Shown piece after piece: positions 1-12,548 of a stretch of 33,462 bases of DNA. Source of the stretch: Thauera aminoaromatica S2 (GTDB taxonomy: Bacteria > Pseudomonadota > Gammaproteobacteria > Burkholderiales > Rhodocyclaceae). How positions within the stretch are numbered: position 1 is the stretch's first letter; each line of letters starts with the position of its first letter. Both the position numbers and the translations under genes were made by a program. The DNA lies in contig NZ_AMXD01000028.1 of NCBI RefSeq assembly GCF_000310185.1, positions 1 through 33,462 of the forward strand. Reading direction: 5' to 3'. A model generated the notes under the pieces. That model made no database searches, had not been told where the DNA came from, and saw only the letters and a program-made list of their open reading frames with translations.

Positions 1-45
1 CGCCCGCCCCGCGCGGACGCGGCGCCGCACGCGGCCGCTGAGCCG

Positions 46-79
46 CACCCGCCCGGCTCGCCCACCCGCCCGGCTCGCC
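46..79. repeat. 17-bp tandem duplication
   Basis: The 17-mer CACCCGCCCGGCTCGCC occurs twice back to back, at 46-62 and 63-79, with no mismatch. It lies in the extremely G+C-rich stretch beyond the greA terminator. I see no gene in 1-92. It may be part of a gene that continues outside the window, or simple slippage in low-complexity sequence. Confidence 0.7.
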
Positions 80-92
80 TTGCGCCGAGGCT

Positions 93-124
93 GCAAACAA
101 AGGGGCGGTGCATCGCACCGCCCT
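93..124 (-). terminator. Rho-independent terminator of greA
   Basis: Read on the minus strand, a perfect 9-bp stem GGGCGGTGC / GCACCGCCC with a 3-nt loop (stem positions 123-115 and 111-103) is followed by CTTTGTTTGC. It starts about 29 nt after the greA stop codon, so it fits the end of the carA-carB-greA transcript. Confidence 0.75.
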
Positions 125-152
125 CTTCATCGCCACGCCGGCAAGGTGCAGA

Positions 153-625
153 TCAGACGTAGCGCACGTCCAGGATCTCGTACTCGCGCACCCCGCCGGG
201 CGCCTGCACCTCGGCGATGTCCCCCGCGTATTTTCCGATCAGCGCACGCGCGATCGGCGAGCTGATCGAGATCTTGTTGTCCTTGATGTCGGCTTCATCG
301 TCGCCGACGATCTGGTAGGTCACGACCTGGCCGGACTCGAGGTCTTCGAGCTCGACCGTGGCGCCGAACACGCAGCGACCGTCCGCATCGAGCAGTGTCG
401 GATCGATGATCTGCGCGTTGGCGAGCTTGGACTCGACCTCCATGATGCGGCCCTCGATGAAGCCCTGGCGATCCTTGGCAGCCTCGTACTCGGCGTTCTC
501 GGAGAGGTCGCCGTGCGACCGCGCCTCGGCGATCGCGGCGATCACGTTGGGGCGCTCGACGGTCTTCAGTCGATGGAGTTCGGTGCGCAGCTTCTCGGCG
601 CCGGCGACGGTAAGCGGGGTCTTGT

Positions 626-629
<4 letters not shown>
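153..629 (-). CDS. greA: Transcription elongation factor GreA
   Basis: 158 aa, the usual GreA length. GreA enters the RNA polymerase secondary channel and stimulates cleavage of backtracked transcripts. The N-terminal half is the coiled coil carrying the conserved tip [13 protein letters not shown] at about residues 36-48, including acidic D41 and E44. The C-terminal half is the FKBP-like domain with the family motifs IVGDDEAD and [10 protein letters not shown]. The ATG at 629-627 shares four bases with the carB stop (ATGA), so translation is probably coupled. A longer in-frame start inside carB exists but adds residues not found in GreA. It is the last gene of the carAB-greA run and is followed by a terminator at 93-124. 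Confidence 0.97.
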
Positions 630-3856
<3,227 letters not shown>

Positions 3857-3900
3857 TGTCTTGCCTCGATGATTCCTCGACGCCGCGACTGTCGCGCGTC

Positions 3901-3929
3901 AAAAACTGGGGGGCAGGCCGCAGCCTGCC
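3901..3929 (-). terminator. Hairpin with U-tract between carA and carB
   Basis: On the minus strand GGCAGGC-TGCG-GCCTGCC (3929-3912) is followed after six bases by five T residues (3905-3901). The stem is only 7 bp and the spacer before the T run is long, so it would be a leaky terminator or an RNA-processing/stability hairpin that could set the CarA:CarB ratio. The hairpin is seen directly; its function is inferred. Confidence 0.4.
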
Positions 3930-3939
3930 GCGGGCCGGG

Positions 3940-5082
3940 TTACTTGGCGGCTTCCATCAGACCGATGAAGCGGTCGAACAGGTAGGCGACGTCATGCGGC
4001 CCGGGGCTCGCTTCCGGGTGTCCCTGGAAGGAGAAGGCGGGCACGTCGGTGCGCGCAATCCCCTGATTGGTGCCATCGAACAAGGATACGTGCGTCACCT
4101 TCAGGTTCGCCGGCATGGTCGCCGGATCGACCGCGAAGCCGTGGTTCTGGCTGGTGATCAGCACTTTGCCGGTGTCGAGATCCTTGACCGGATGGTTGGC
4201 GCCATGGTGACCGGTGGGCATCTTCATGGTCTTCGCGCCCGAGGCCAGCGCCAGCAGCTGGTGGCCGAGGCAGATGCCGAAGGTCGGCATGCGCGCGGCG
4301 ACGAGCTCGCGGATCGCGGCGATCGCGTAGTCGCAGGGCTCGGGGTCGCCGGGGCCGTTGGACAGGAACACCCCATCCGGATTCAGCGCCAGCACTTCGG
4401 ATGCCGGCGTCTGCGCCGGCACCACCGTGAGGCGGCAGCCGCGCTCGACCAGCATGCGCAGGATGTTGTACTTGACGCCGAAGTCGTAGGCGACGACGTG
4501 GAAGCGCCCGTCGGCGCGGTCGCTGTAGCCGCTCCCGAGCGCCCACTCGGCCTGCTTCCATTCATAGCGCTCGGCGACACTGACGACCTTGGCGAGGTCC
4601 ATGCCCGCGAGGCCGGGAAAGGCGCGCGCCTGGGCCACGGCAGCCTCGGCGTCGAGCGCCTGGCCCGCGGCCGCAGTGACGATGCAGCCCGCCTGCGCAC
4701 CCTTCTCGCGCAGCACGCGGGTGAGCTTGCGGGTGTCGAGGCCTGCGATCGCGACCACCTTCTCGGCGCGCAGGTAGGCGTCCAGGCGCTGGGTCATGCG
4801 AAAGTTGGACGGCAGGATGGGCAGGTCGCGGATGACCAGACCGGCCGCCTGCACGCGCGAGGACTCGATGTCCTCGGGGTTGATGCCGGTGTTGCCGATA
4901 TGCGGATAGGTCAGGGTGACGATCTGGCGGCAATAGCTCGGGTCGGTCAGGATTTCCTGATACCCCGACATCGAGGTGTTGAACACCACCTCGCCGACCG
5001 TGCTGCCAACCGCGCCGATACCCTTGCCGTGGAAGACGGTTCCATCGGCGAGCGCAAGAAGGGCGGGCGGGAATGCACTCAC
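3940..5082 (-). CDS. carA: Carbamoyl-phosphate synthase small subunit CarA
   Basis: 380 aa from a GTG start at 5082. I chose it because AGGAG lies 6 nt upstream and the protein then begins as CarA does ([22 protein letters not shown]). An in-frame ATG further upstream at 5148 lies inside the leader hairpin tail and adds atypical residues. CarA is the class I glutamine amidotransferase subunit that hydrolyses glutamine and passes ammonia to CarB. The N-terminal half carries the CarA-specific domain ([21 protein letters not shown]). The C-terminal half carries the GATase with nucleophile Cys in [11 protein letters not shown] and the catalytic His-Glu in [11 protein letters not shown]. It is first in carA-carB-greA and is preceded by a promoter and terminator-like hairpin. 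Confidence 0.96.
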   Translation of the reverse strand: MSAFPPALLALADGTVFHGKGIGAVGSTVGEVVFNTSMSGYQEILTDPSYCRQIVTLTYPHIGNTGINPEDIESSRVQAAGLVIRDLPILPSNFRMTQRLDAYLRAEKVVAIAGLDTRKLTRVLREKGAQAGCIVTAAAGQALDAEAAVAQARAFPGLAGMDLAKVVSVAERYEWKQAEWALGSGYSDRADGRFHVVAYDFGVKYNILRMLVERGCRLTVVPAQTPASEVLALNPDGVFLSNGPGDPEPCDYAIAAIRELVAARMPTFGICLGHQLLALASGAKTMKMPTGHHGANHPVKDLDTGKVLITSQNHGFAVDPATMPANLKVTHVSLFDGTNQGIARTDVPAFSFQGHPEASPGPHDVAYLFDRFIGLMEAAK

Positions 5083-5143
5083 GAGAAGCTCCTGGAATCT
5101 GCTTGGGAAGTCATGCGGGCACGCGAACGACGCGCCCGATATG

Positions 5144-5181
5144 TACAAAAAGCGGGACGGGCCTCCGGGCCGATCCCGCTT
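5144..5181 (-). promoter_or_regulatory. Terminator-like hairpin in the carA leader (candidate attenuator)
   Basis: On the minus strand AAGCGGGA pairs with TCCCGCTT (5181-5174 with 5157-5150), extended by three inner pairs past one bulge, and the 3' arm runs straight into TTTTTGTAC. This is a textbook intrinsic terminator. It lies 62 nt beyond the stop of the upstream sensor kinase gene but also downstream of the best carA promoter candidate. It may therefore be an attenuator for carA, the kinase terminator, or both. Confidence 0.65.
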
Positions 5182-5194
5182 CGAAAACCTTTCA

Positions 5195-5223
5195 ATTGTA
5201 TATTTCCGGCGGATTCAAGGCAA
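5195..5223 (-). promoter_or_regulatory. Putative sigma-70 promoter for carA
   Basis: Minus strand TTGCCT (5223-5218), a 17-nt spacer, then TACAAT (5200-5195), in a short A+T-rich island between the kinase stop and carA. The predicted start is near 5188, only a few bases before the terminator-like hairpin. No other good -10/-35 pair is visible between that hairpin and the carA GTG. Confidence 0.5.
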
Positions 5224-5242
5224 ATCGCCCGCGCACCTCCGC

Positions 5243-7762
5243 TCACCCGCCGCAGGCCGTTTCTTCCCGCAGAACCTCGCCGAGCAGCTCGATCTCGCGC
5301 GCCGCAAGGCCCGCCTGGCTGGTCAGCGCGCGCGGATCGCCCGCCGCGGCCAGCTCCTCCAGACGGCGCGCGGCATCCACCGCACGCTGCGCCGAGAACA
5401 CCCCGACCGAGCCCTTGATCATGTGCCCGAGCTCGCGCAGGCGCGCGAAATCCATGTCGGCGGCGCCCTTGTGCAAGTCGGCGACCGTGCGCGGCAGATC
5501 GCGCAGGAAGACCTCGACCAGTTGCTCGACCACCCCGTCCTCGCCTGCGAACATCGCGCGCGCGTCGTCGAGGCAGGCGATGCGGCGACGGTCGGCAGGA
5601 TCGAGCTCGAGCAGGGTGATGTCGCCGGCGGCCTCGTCGGCATCCGCCGGACCCAGCACGCGCTCGATCGCGGCGAACAGCGCCTCGGGGCGGACCGGCT
5701 TGGCGACGTAGTCGTCCATCCCCGCCTGCAGGCAGCGCTCGCGGTCGCCCTCCATCGCGTGCGCGGTCATCGCGATGATCGGCACCGGCTTCCAGTCGCC
5801 CGCGAGCACCCAGCTGCGCCGCGCCTCGCGCGCGCGGATGGCCTGCGTGGCCTCGATGCCGCCCATCACCGGCATCTGCACGTCCATCAGCACCACGTCG
5901 AAGTGACGGTTGTCGATCGCCTCGAGGGCCTCCTCACCGTTGTTCGCCACCGTCACGCTGTGGCCGACGTGCTCGAGCATGCGCTTGGCCACGGTCTGGT
6001 TGACCGGGTTGTCCTCGACCACCAATACCTCGAGCACGCGCGCCGGCGGCTCCATCCCCACCGTGGAGCGCAGCTCCACCGTGGAGCGCAGCTCGACCGG
6101 TGCGAGCTCGAAGGGCGGCGGCTCGGCAGCCTCGCGCTCGCCGCCCTGCGCCATGCGCAGCACGGCCAGCAGGTCCTCGGCCGAGAAGGGCTTGGCGAGG
6201 CGGTAGCCGAGCCCGAGCTCCTCGCAGCGCAGGGCATCGTTGCGCTGCGAGTGGCTCGCCATCATCGGAATGATGCGGTCCGGCCGCGGCCACGCGGCGG
6301 CGAAGCGCTGCGCCAGCGCGAAGCCGCCCGGCTCCGGCAGGTCCGCATCCATCAGCAGGAACGCGAAGGGATCGCTGCCGTCCGCGGCGCGCGCCAGCGC
6401 CTGCTCCACCGCCACGCCACTGCAGGCCGCCTCGGCACGCAGGGCGGCCTCCTGCAGGGTCGCGCACAGGAAATCGGCGAAGGCGGCGTTCGCGCTCGCC
6501 ACCAGCACCCGCGTCCCGGCGAGTGCGCCGACGCGCAGCGGGGTCGGGTCGGCGACCGCGCGCAGCGGCAGGGTCACCTCGAAGCGGCTGCCCGCACCCG
6601 GCACGCTATCGACACCGATCCGGCCCCCCATCAGCTCGGTGAGCTGGCGGCAGATCGCCAGACCGAGGCCCGTGCCGCCGTACTTGCGCGTGGTCGAATT
6701 GTCCGCCTGCGAGAAGGCACCGAAGATCGCCTCGAGCTTGTCGGGCGCGATGCCGCAGCCGGTGTCGCGCACGAGGAACTCGATGCTGGCCGCGCCGCCG
6801 TTGCGCTGGACGCAGCGCACGCGCACCTCGACCTCGCCGTGCTCGGTGAACTTGATCGCGTTGCCGATGAGATTCACCAGGATCTGGCGCAGCCGGGTGG
6901 GGTCGCCGCGCAGCACCGAGGGCACGTCGGGCGCGACGTCATAGTAGAGCTCCAGCCCCTTCTGCGAAGCACGCAGCGCGAGCGCGCGACAGGTCTCCGA
7001 CACCACCGAGTGCAACGAGAAGTCGATCTGCTCGACGCTCAGGCGGCCAGCCTCGATGCGCGAGAAGTCGAGGATGTCGTTGATGATGGTCAGCAAGGCC
7101 TCGGCCGAGGACTTGACCGTCTGCAGGTACTCGCGCTGCTCGCCCGCGATCGTGGAGTCGAGCAGCAGGTCGGTCATGCCGATGATGCCGTTCATCGGCG
7201 TGCGGATCTCGTGGCTCATGTTGGCGAGGAAGTCGCCCTTGGCCCGGCTCGCCGCCTCGGCTGCCTCCTTGGCCTGGAGCAGTTCGATCTCGCGCAGCTT
7301 GCGCTCGGTGACATCACGGTAGGTGCCCTCGACGCGCGCCCAGCGCCCGTCCTCGCCGCGGCCGCTCGCGTTGCCGCACACCTCGATCCAGTGCCAGCTC
7401 GCGTCCTGCGCGCGAATGCGGATCTCCGCGCGCAGCTCGGCCGCTTCTCCGCCGAGGTGGGCGCGCAGCGCCTGCTGCAGCGCCGCCCTGCCCTCGTCGT
7501 CCACCAGCGCCATCCAGTCGCCCGCATCCCCGCCGTCGTAACCGAGCAGCCTGCGCCAGCGTTCGTCGAGCCGGATCGAGCCGCCACGCAGGTCCATGTA
7601 CCACACGCCGGCACCCGCATTCGCCGACACCAGGTCGAGGTGCCGGCGCGCGCGCGCCAGGCTGCGCAGCGCCGCATCGCGCTCGGCGCGCAGGCGGGAG
7701 AGCTCCGCCTCGACGGAACCGGGATCGGGAGGACTCCCGCGCGATTCGGCCGCGCCGCTCAT
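5243..7762 (-). CDS. Hybrid sensor histidine kinase: PAS-HisKA-HATPase-REC-REC-HPt
   Basis: 839 aa with no obvious membrane segment, so probably cytoplasmic. Domains in order: coiled coil (about 15-40), PAS/PAC sensor (about 40-155), HisKA with phospho-acceptor H184 in MSHEIRTP, HATPase (N-box around N301, [15 protein letters not shown]), a first receiver with D472 and K524, a second receiver with E573/D574, D627 and K688, and a C-terminal HPt domain with H780 in GHMIKGS. This is the layout of BarA/ArcB-type phosphorelay kinases. The first receiver lacks the usual acidic pair (ASANAAF instead of EDN) and may be inactive. The linker between receivers has a perfect hexapeptide duplication (VELRST twice). 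It starts 8 nt after the dapB stop, so they are probably cotranscribed. The signal and output regulator cannot be told from here. Confidence 0.9.
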   Translation of the reverse strand: MSGAAESRGSPPDPGSVEAELSRLRAERDAALRSLARARRHLDLVSANAGAGVWYMDLRGGSIRLDERWRRLLGYDGGDAGDWMALVDDEGRAALQQALRAHLGGEAAELRAEIRIRAQDASWHWIEVCGNASGRGEDGRWARVEGTYRDVTERKLREIELLQAKEAAEAASRAKGDFLANMSHEIRTPMNGIIGMTDLLLDSTIAGEQREYLQTVKSSAEALLTIINDILDFSRIEAGRLSVEQIDFSLHSVVSETCRALALRASQKGLELYYDVAPDVPSVLRGDPTRLRQILVNLIGNAIKFTEHGEVEVRVRCVQRNGGAASIEFLVRDTGCGIAPDKLEAIFGAFSQADNSTTRKYGGTGLGLAICRQLTELMGGRIGVDSVPGAGSRFEVTLPLRAVADPTPLRVGALAGTRVLVASANAAFADFLCATLQEAALRAEAACSGVAVEQALARAADGSDPFAFLLMDADLPEPGGFALAQRFAAAWPRPDRIIPMMASHSQRNDALRCEELGLGYRLAKPFSAEDLLAVLRMAQGGEREAAEPPPFELAPVELRSTVELRSTVGMEPPARVLEVLVVEDNPVNQTVAKRMLEHVGHSVTVANNGEEALEAIDNRHFDVVLMDVQMPVMGGIEATQAIRAREARRSWVLAGDWKPVPIIAMTAHAMEGDRERCLQAGMDDYVAKPVRPEALFAAIERVLGPADADEAAGDITLLELDPADRRRIACLDDARAMFAGEDGVVEQLVEVFLRDLPRTVADLHKGAADMDFARLRELGHMIKGSVGVFSAQRAVDAARRLEELAAAGDPRALTSQAGLAAREIELLGEVLREETACGG
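6059..6094. repeat. Perfect 18-bp tandem duplication inside the kinase linker
   Basis: The 18-mer CACCGTGGAGCGCAGCTC is present twice without mismatch (6059-6076 and 6077-6094). It keeps the reading frame and doubles VELRST in the linker between the two receiver domains. It looks like recent replication slippage. Confidence 0.8.
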
Positions 7763-7770
7763 GGCAGGCC

Positions 7771-8577
7771 TCAGCGCAGGCCGAGCACGTCCTGCATGTC
7801 GTAGAGCCCCTTCGCACGACCGGCGAGAAAGCGCGCCGCCCGCATCGAGCCGAGCGCATAGGGCATGCGGCTGCCCGACTTGTGGGTGATCTCGATGCGC
7901 TCGCCGATGCCGGCGAACAGCACCGTGTGGTCACCCACCACATCGCCGCCACGGATCGTCGAAAAGCCGATGGTCTCGGCGCTGCGCTCGCCGGTGTGGC
8001 CCTCGCGGCCATAGACAGCGCAGGTCTCGAGGTCGCGTCCAAGCTCGCGGGCGACGACCTCGCCCATGCGCAGCGCCGTGCCGGAGGGGGCATCGACCTT
8101 GAAGCGGTGGTGGGCCTCGATGACCTCGACGTCGTAGCCCTCGGAGAGGATGCGCGCGGCGACCTCGAGCAAGCGGAACACCGCGTTCACGCCCACCGCC
8201 ATGTTGGGCGCGAAGACCACGGGAACGTGCTCGGCAGCGGCGGCGATCGCGGTCTTGCCGGCGGCATCGAAACCGGTCGTGCCGATCACCATCGCCTTGC
8301 CGGCGGCACGCGCGAGCGCGAGGTGCGCGAGCGTGCCCTCGGGTCGGGTGAAGTCGATCACGCAATCGGCCGCGCCGATCGCGGCGGCGGCATCGTCGGT
8401 GATGAGCACGCCGGTGGCCACGCCGGCCATCTCGCCGGCATCGCGACCGATGAAGGGGGTGTCGCTGCGATCGAAGGCGGCGGCGAGCACGACGCCCTCC
8501 TCCTTCAGCGCGGCCTCGATCAGCATTCTGCCCATGCGCCCGGAGGCACCGGCGATCGCGACTCGAATCTGGGACAT
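7771..8577 (-). CDS. dapB: 4-hydroxy-tetrahydrodipicolinate reductase
   Basis: 268 aa. DapB reduces 4-hydroxy-tetrahydrodipicolinate with NAD(P)H in the diaminopimelate/lysine pathway, in the cytoplasm. The N-terminal Rossmann fold has the dinucleotide motif GASGRMG (residues 10-16). The substrate-binding domain has the family signature [15 protein letters not shown], with H156, H157 and K160. I chose the ATG at 8577, which gives the standard N-terminus SQIRVAIAG and has AGGA upstream. An ATG seven codons earlier lacks a ribosome-binding site. It lies between bamE and the hybrid kinase on the same strand, a common bamE-dapB arrangement in betaproteobacteria. Confidence 0.97.
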   Translation of the reverse strand: MSQIRVAIAGASGRMGRMLIEAALKEEGVVLAAAFDRSDTPFIGRDAGEMAGVATGVLITDDAAAAIGAADCVIDFTRPEGTLAHLALARAAGKAMVIGTTGFDAAGKTAIAAAAEHVPVVFAPNMAVGVNAVFRLLEVAARILSEGYDVEVIEAHHRFKVDAPSGTALRMGEVVARELGRDLETCAVYGREGHTGERSAETIGFSTIRGGDVVGDHTVLFAGIGERIEITHKSGSRMPYALGSMRAARFLAGRAKGLYDMQDVLGLR

Positions 8578-8643
8578 CGGATTGTTTTCCTGCATCAATG
8601 GGCCGGCGCGGACGGCCGACCCGGGATGAACCCGGGCGCCGCC

Positions 8644-9051
8644 TCAGCGCGCGCTGGCGGGGGGGATCTCGACCACGCGCGAGCGCTCCTGCGCCGCCGC
8701 GGCGGGCGTACCCGAGGCGGCAGCGACGTCGCCCTCGATGCGGTCGAGCACGTCGCCCGTGAAGAACAGCGAGATCACGCGCTGCTGCGCCTCGCCACTG
8801 CCCGGGCGGAAGCGATAGACGTAATCCCAGCGGTCCTTGCGGAACATGTCGACCACCAGGGGGGAGCCGAGCACGTAGCGCACCTGGTCGCGGGTCATGC
8901 CGCGGCGAAGCTGCGCGACCATCTCCTGGTCGACGTAATTGCCTTGGCGGATGTCGATCCGGTAGGGGTCGACCAGGCCGACAACGGAGTCGAAGGAGCA
9001 GCCTGCAAGCAGGCCGGAAGAGACGATGAGCGCAGCGAGGAGGGAACGCAT
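8644..9051 (-). CDS. bamE: Outer membrane assembly lipoprotein BamE (SmpA)
   Basis: 135 aa. A lipoprotein signal peptide ends in the lipobox LLAGC, with Cys18 the predicted lipidation site. The mature part carries the BamE core: YRIDIRQGNYV, then GMTRDQVRYVLGSPLV and RWDYVYRF. BamE is a small lipoprotein of the BAM complex that inserts beta-barrel proteins into the outer membrane. The C-terminal tail is alanine-rich and low in complexity. It is divergent from fur across a 249-nt gap, the usual arrangement in proteobacteria, and lies 66 nt upstream of dapB. Confidence 0.95.
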   Translation of the reverse strand: MRSLLAALIVSSGLLAGCSFDSVVGLVDPYRIDIRQGNYVDQEMVAQLRRGMTRDQVRYVLGSPLVVDMFRKDRWDYVYRFRPGSGEAQQRVISLFFTGDVLDRIEGDVAAASGTPAAAAQERSRVVEIPPASAR

Positions 9052-9300
9052 GGGAGAGTGGGCGCCGGGATGCGACCGGGGTCGCAGTTCTCAGTTAGGG
9101 GCAAAAAATATAACATAGCCGCGATCGACGGCGCTCGACCGCCATTGCCGGAGACTGCCCGCGGGGGCTCCTGCCTGCTGCGGCGTACACCGTAACGGGC
9201 TGGCATCGACCTCCCGCGAGTCCCTGGACAACGGTCGGCCAAACGGCCTTCGCAGGCTCCCGCAACCCGATCTCCCGCAAGTCAACCTCATCCAGAGCCC

Positions 9301-9741
9301 ATGTCCGACAACTCCAGGAACCTGAAAAGCATCGGCCTGAAGGCGACCTACCCCCGCCTGAAGATCCTCGACCTCTTCCAGAGCTCGGAGCAGCGCCACC
9401 TGACCGCGGAGGATGTATACCGCACGTTGATGAACGAAGGCATGGACATCGGCTTGGCCACGGTCTACCGCGTACTGACGCAGTTCGAGCAGGCCGGACT
9501 GCTCGAGCGCCACTACTTCGAGTCGGGCAAGGCGGTGTTCGAACTCGCCGAAGGCGGCCATCACGACCATCTGGTGTGCATGCAGTGCGGCAAGGTCGAG
9601 GAGTTCTTCGACGCCGAGATCGAACGTCGGCAGAACCAGATCGCACTCGAACGCGGCTTCGCGATCCGCGAGCACGCGCTCTACATCTACGCCGACTGCC
9701 AGCGCGAGAACTGCCCCAACCTCGGGCGCGAGAAGGACTGA
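9301..9741 (+). CDS. fur: Ferric uptake regulator Fur
   Basis: 146 aa. Fur is a dimeric metal-sensing repressor of iron-uptake genes. The N-terminal winged helix contains [11 protein letters not shown] and the recognition segment [18 protein letters not shown]. The C-terminal dimerisation/metal domain has the HHDH cluster (87-90) and two Cys pairs at C93/C96 and C133/C138, the same numbering as E. coli Fur. No strong ribosome-binding site is visible before the ATG. It faces bamE divergently. I see no classical Fur box in the intergenic region, so autoregulation is not supported by sequence here. Confidence 0.97.
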   Translation: MSDNSRNLKSIGLKATYPRLKILDLFQSSEQRHLTAEDVYRTLMNEGMDIGLATVYRVLTQFEQAGLLERHYFESGKAVFELAEGGHHDHLVCMQCGKVEEFFDAEIERRQNQIALERGFAIREHALYIYADCQRENCPNLGREKD

Positions 9742-9809
9742 AGCCGCGCCGGACCGAGGCATCGCGACGGATGCGCGCCAGCGCCGAGGGCGCGTGGACG
9801 ACGCGGAAA

Positions 9810-11465
9810 TCAGCGCCGGCCGAGCATCTCGGCCGCGTGATCGCGGGTGGTCGCGGTGATATTCACGCCGCCGAGCATGCGCGCGACCTCCTCCACCCGC
9901 GCCGCGTCGTCGAGCGGCGCGACCTCGCTCAGCGTCTCGCCGCCCTGCTCGCGCTTGGCGATGCGCCACTGCCAGTCCGCGCAGGCCGCCACCTGGGGCA
10001 GGTGGGTGACGCAAAGCACCTGGCGATCCTGCCCGAGGCGGGCGAGCAGCTTGCCGACGATCTCGGCGACGCGACCGCCAATGCCCACGTCCACTTCGTC
10101 GAAGATCAGCGTGGGCACCGCGCTGTCGCGGCTGGTGATGACCTGGATGGCCAGCCCGATGCGCGACAGTTCGCCGCCGGAAGCCACCTTGGCGAGGCTG
10201 CGCAGCGGCTGGCCGGCATTCGCGGCAACACGGAACTCCACCTCCTCGACGCCTGCCGCGGAGGGTGCGCAAGGTGTGAGCGCGACCTCGAAGCGGCCAC
10301 CCGCCATCGCCAGGTCCTGCATCGCGGCGGCGATCTCCTCCGACAGCCGGCGCGCGGCGGGGAGGCGCGCCGCGGTGAGCTCGGCCGCGACGGACTCGAA
10401 GGCGGCCCGCGCCGCCTGCGCCGCCGCGGCAAGGCGCGCCGGATCGGCGGTCGCTTCCAATGTGTCCAGGCGCTCGCGCCACTGCTGCGCGAGCGCGGGC
10501 AGCTCCTCGGGCTGGACGCGATACTTGCGTGCCGCCTCCATGACCGCGGCGATGCGGCGCTCGAGCTCGGCGAGACGTCCCGGATCGAGGTCGAGCCGGT
10601 CACGATAGCGGCGCAGGGCGTGCAGGGCCTCGTCGGCCTGGATGGCGGCGGCGGAGATCAGTTCGCGCACATCCGCCAGCCCGGCGTCGAAGTCGGCCAG
10701 CGCGGCGATGCGGCCGTCGAGGCGGCCCAGCACGGAGCACACCGCAAGTTCACCCTCGCCGAGCGCCACCACCGCCGCCTCCGCCCCCTCGATCAGGCTC
10801 GCGGCGTGGGCCAGGCGAGCGTGCTCGGCATTGATCTCCGCCCATTCCTCGATGTCGAAGCCGACCTGCTCGAGCTCGCGCAGCTGCCAGGCGAGCAGCT
10901 CGCGCTCGCGCGCCGAGCTCGCCGAGTCGGCCTCCGCTTCGCGCTGCAGGCGCAGCAGGCGCTGCCACTCGCGGTGGCGCGCGGCCACCTCGGCGACCAG
11001 CGCCCCCGCGCCCGCCTGGGCGTCGAGCAGGGCACGCTGCGCGTCGGTGCGCAGCAACGCGTGGTGGGCGTGCTGACCATGGATGTCGGCCAGCCACTCG
11101 CCGGCGGCGCGCAGCTGAGCGAGCGTGGCCGCCACGCCGTTGATCCACGCGCGGCTGCGGCCGCCCATATCGATCGTGCGGCGCAGGATCAGCATGCCCT
11201 CGTCGGCGGGCAGTTCCTGCTCGACGAGCCAGGCAGCGAGTCCCTCGCCGGCGGGCAGGTCGAATTCGGCGGCCACGTCGGCGCGCTCGCGGCCGCTGCG
11301 CACCATGGCTGCCTCGCCGCGCCCGCCGAGCGCGAGCCCGAGCGCATCGAGCAGGATCGACTTGCCGGCGCCGGTCTCCCCGGTCAGCGCACCGAAGCCG
11401 GCGGCGAATTCGAGGTCGAGGCGATCGACGATGACGAAGTCACGGATGGTCAGGCGGCGGAGCAT
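9810..11465 (-). CDS. recN: DNA repair protein RecN
   Basis: 551 aa, full length. RecN is an SMC-like ATPase acting on double-strand breaks in recombinational repair. It has the Walker A motif GETGAGKS (29-36), a central alanine/arginine-rich coiled-coil region, the ABC signature ASGGELSRIGLA and the Walker B segment LIFDEVDVGIGG, followed by the D-loop/switch region VTHLPQVAA. It lies 82 nt downstream of nadK on the same strand, the common betaproteobacterial nadK-recN pair. No LexA box is obvious immediately upstream, so damage regulation, if any, would act from before nadK. Confidence 0.97.
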   Translation of the reverse strand: MLRRLTIRDFVIVDRLDLEFAAGFGALTGETGAGKSILLDALGLALGGRGEAAMVRSGRERADVAAEFDLPAGEGLAAWLVEQELPADEGMLILRRTIDMGGRSRAWINGVAATLAQLRAAGEWLADIHGQHAHHALLRTDAQRALLDAQAGAGALVAEVAARHREWQRLLRLQREAEADSASSARERELLAWQLRELEQVGFDIEEWAEINAEHARLAHAASLIEGAEAAVVALGEGELAVCSVLGRLDGRIAALADFDAGLADVRELISAAAIQADEALHALRRYRDRLDLDPGRLAELERRIAAVMEAARKYRVQPEELPALAQQWRERLDTLEATADPARLAAAAQAARAAFESVAAELTAARLPAARRLSEEIAAAMQDLAMAGGRFEVALTPCAPSAAGVEEVEFRVAANAGQPLRSLAKVASGGELSRIGLAIQVITSRDSAVPTLIFDEVDVGIGGRVAEIVGKLLARLGQDRQVLCVTHLPQVAACADWQWRIAKREQGGETLSEVAPLDDAARVEEVARMLGGVNITATTRDHAAEMLGRR

Positions 11466-11547
11466 GGCAGCGGCGGTCGCGGGTGGGGTTGGGACGGGAC
11501 GACGGGGCCTGAGGAGTGGCGGCGCGGAGATCGGGCGGCGGGTGCGC

Positions 11548-12429
11548 TCACACCCTCGGCGCCGCGCTCCAGTGCAGCTTCTGGCGCAGCATCGCGAAGT
11601 AGGAATAGCCCTCGGGATGCAGCAGGCGCAAGCTGCGGCTCGAGCGTGTCATGCGCACGCAGTCGCCCGCGCGCAGGTCGAAACGGGTCTGGCCATCGAA
11701 GTGCACCCGGGCGTCGTGCGGCGGCAGCAGCACGATGTCGATGCGGCAGGAGTCGGGCAGCGTGATCGGGCGTGCGGTGAGCGCGTGCGGGCACAGCGGC
11801 ACCAGCGCGATCCCGCCCACGCTCGGGTGCAGGATCGGGCCGTTGGCCGACAGCGCGTAGGCGGTCGAGCCGGTGGGGGTGGATACGATCATGCCGTCCG
11901 AGCGCTGGGTGTAGACGAACTCCTCGTCGATCGACAGCTCGAACTCGATCATGCGCCCGAGCTCGCCCTTGTTCACCACCACGTCGTTGAGGGCGAGCGT
12001 GTGGAACACGCGTGCGCCGCCGCGCAGCACCTCGACGTCGAGCATGAAACGGTCCTCGGCGGTGAAGGCGCCGTCGAGGATCTCGGCGAGGCGCTCGGTG
12101 GCCGAGCTGCGCGCGATGTCCGTGAGGAAGCCGAGGCGGCCGAGGTTGACGCCCACCAGCGGGACGCCGTGCTCGATCAGCCGGCGCGCGGTGTGCAGCA
12201 TGGTGCCGTCGCCGCCGATCACCACCGCGAGGTCGGCGCTCGCGCCGATATGCTCGTAGCTTGCCACCGGGAAGTCGTGGGCGCCGCCGATGGAACTCGC
12301 GGTGCCCTGCTCGATCAACACCGCAAGGCCGCGATCGCGCAGGAAGCGGGCGATCGACAGCACCGACTCGGCCACGTCGGGGCTCTGATATTTGCCGATG
12401 AGGGCAAGCGTGCGGAATGGCGTGCTCAT
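11548..12429 (-). CDS. nadK: NAD kinase
   Basis: 293 aa. It phosphorylates NAD to NADP using ATP (or polyphosphate in some families). The catalytic GGDGT motif is at residues 72-76, and the NAD-binding segments LALNDVVV and [16 protein letters not shown] are intact. The ATG at 12429 has no Shine-Dalgarno sequence. A -10-like TTTAAT begins 15 bases before the ATG, so the mRNA may be nearly leaderless (inference). It is divergent from hrcA across 119 nt and upstream of recN. Confidence 0.96.
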   Translation of the reverse strand: MSTPFRTLALIGKYQSPDVAESVLSIARFLRDRGLAVLIEQGTASSIGGAHDFPVASYEHIGASADLAVVIGGDGTMLHTARRLIEHGVPLVGVNLGRLGFLTDIARSSATERLAEILDGAFTAEDRFMLDVEVLRGGARVFHTLALNDVVVNKGELGRMIEFELSIDEEFVYTQRSDGMIVSTPTGSTAYALSANGPILHPSVGGIALVPLCPHALTARPITLPDSCRIDIVLLPPHDARVHFDGQTRFDLRAGDCVRMTRSSRSLRLLHPEGYSYFAMLRQKLHWSAAPRV

Positions 12430-12519
12430 GGGCGCCGATTAAACCACAATCGTCCCCGCGCTTGACACCGCCGCGCCCGCGCGCGGTGGCCCGCAGTGGC
12501 CAGCGCGGGCGTGCTTCAA

Positions 12520-12525
12520 TAGAAT
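12520..12525 (+). promoter_or_regulatory. Possible -10 element of hrcA
   Basis: TAGAAT 23 bases before the hrcA ATG resembles a sigma-70 -10 hexamer. No convincing -35 is seen at 16-18 nt. A perfect TTGACA at 12462-12467 is too far upstream. No CIRCE inverted repeat is seen before hrcA. Confidence 0.25.
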
Positions 12526-12548
12526 CGGCCTCTCGACTCCAGGCAGCC

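Noticed and set aside
4976-7804. A 942-codon frame opposite carA and the hybrid kinase
   Set aside because: Same codon-bias shadow; it spans two real genes and their intergenic promoter.
9052-9300. Fur box or defined promoters in the bamE-fur gap
   Set aside because: The A+T-rich patch AAAAAATATAACAT near 9104 suggests a -10, but no -35 at proper spacing and no Fur-type palindrome could be matched.
12462-12467. Perfect TTGACA as the hrcA -35 box
   Set aside because: No -10 hexamer lies 15-19 nt downstream on the plus strand, and the TAGAAT candidate is over 50 nt away.
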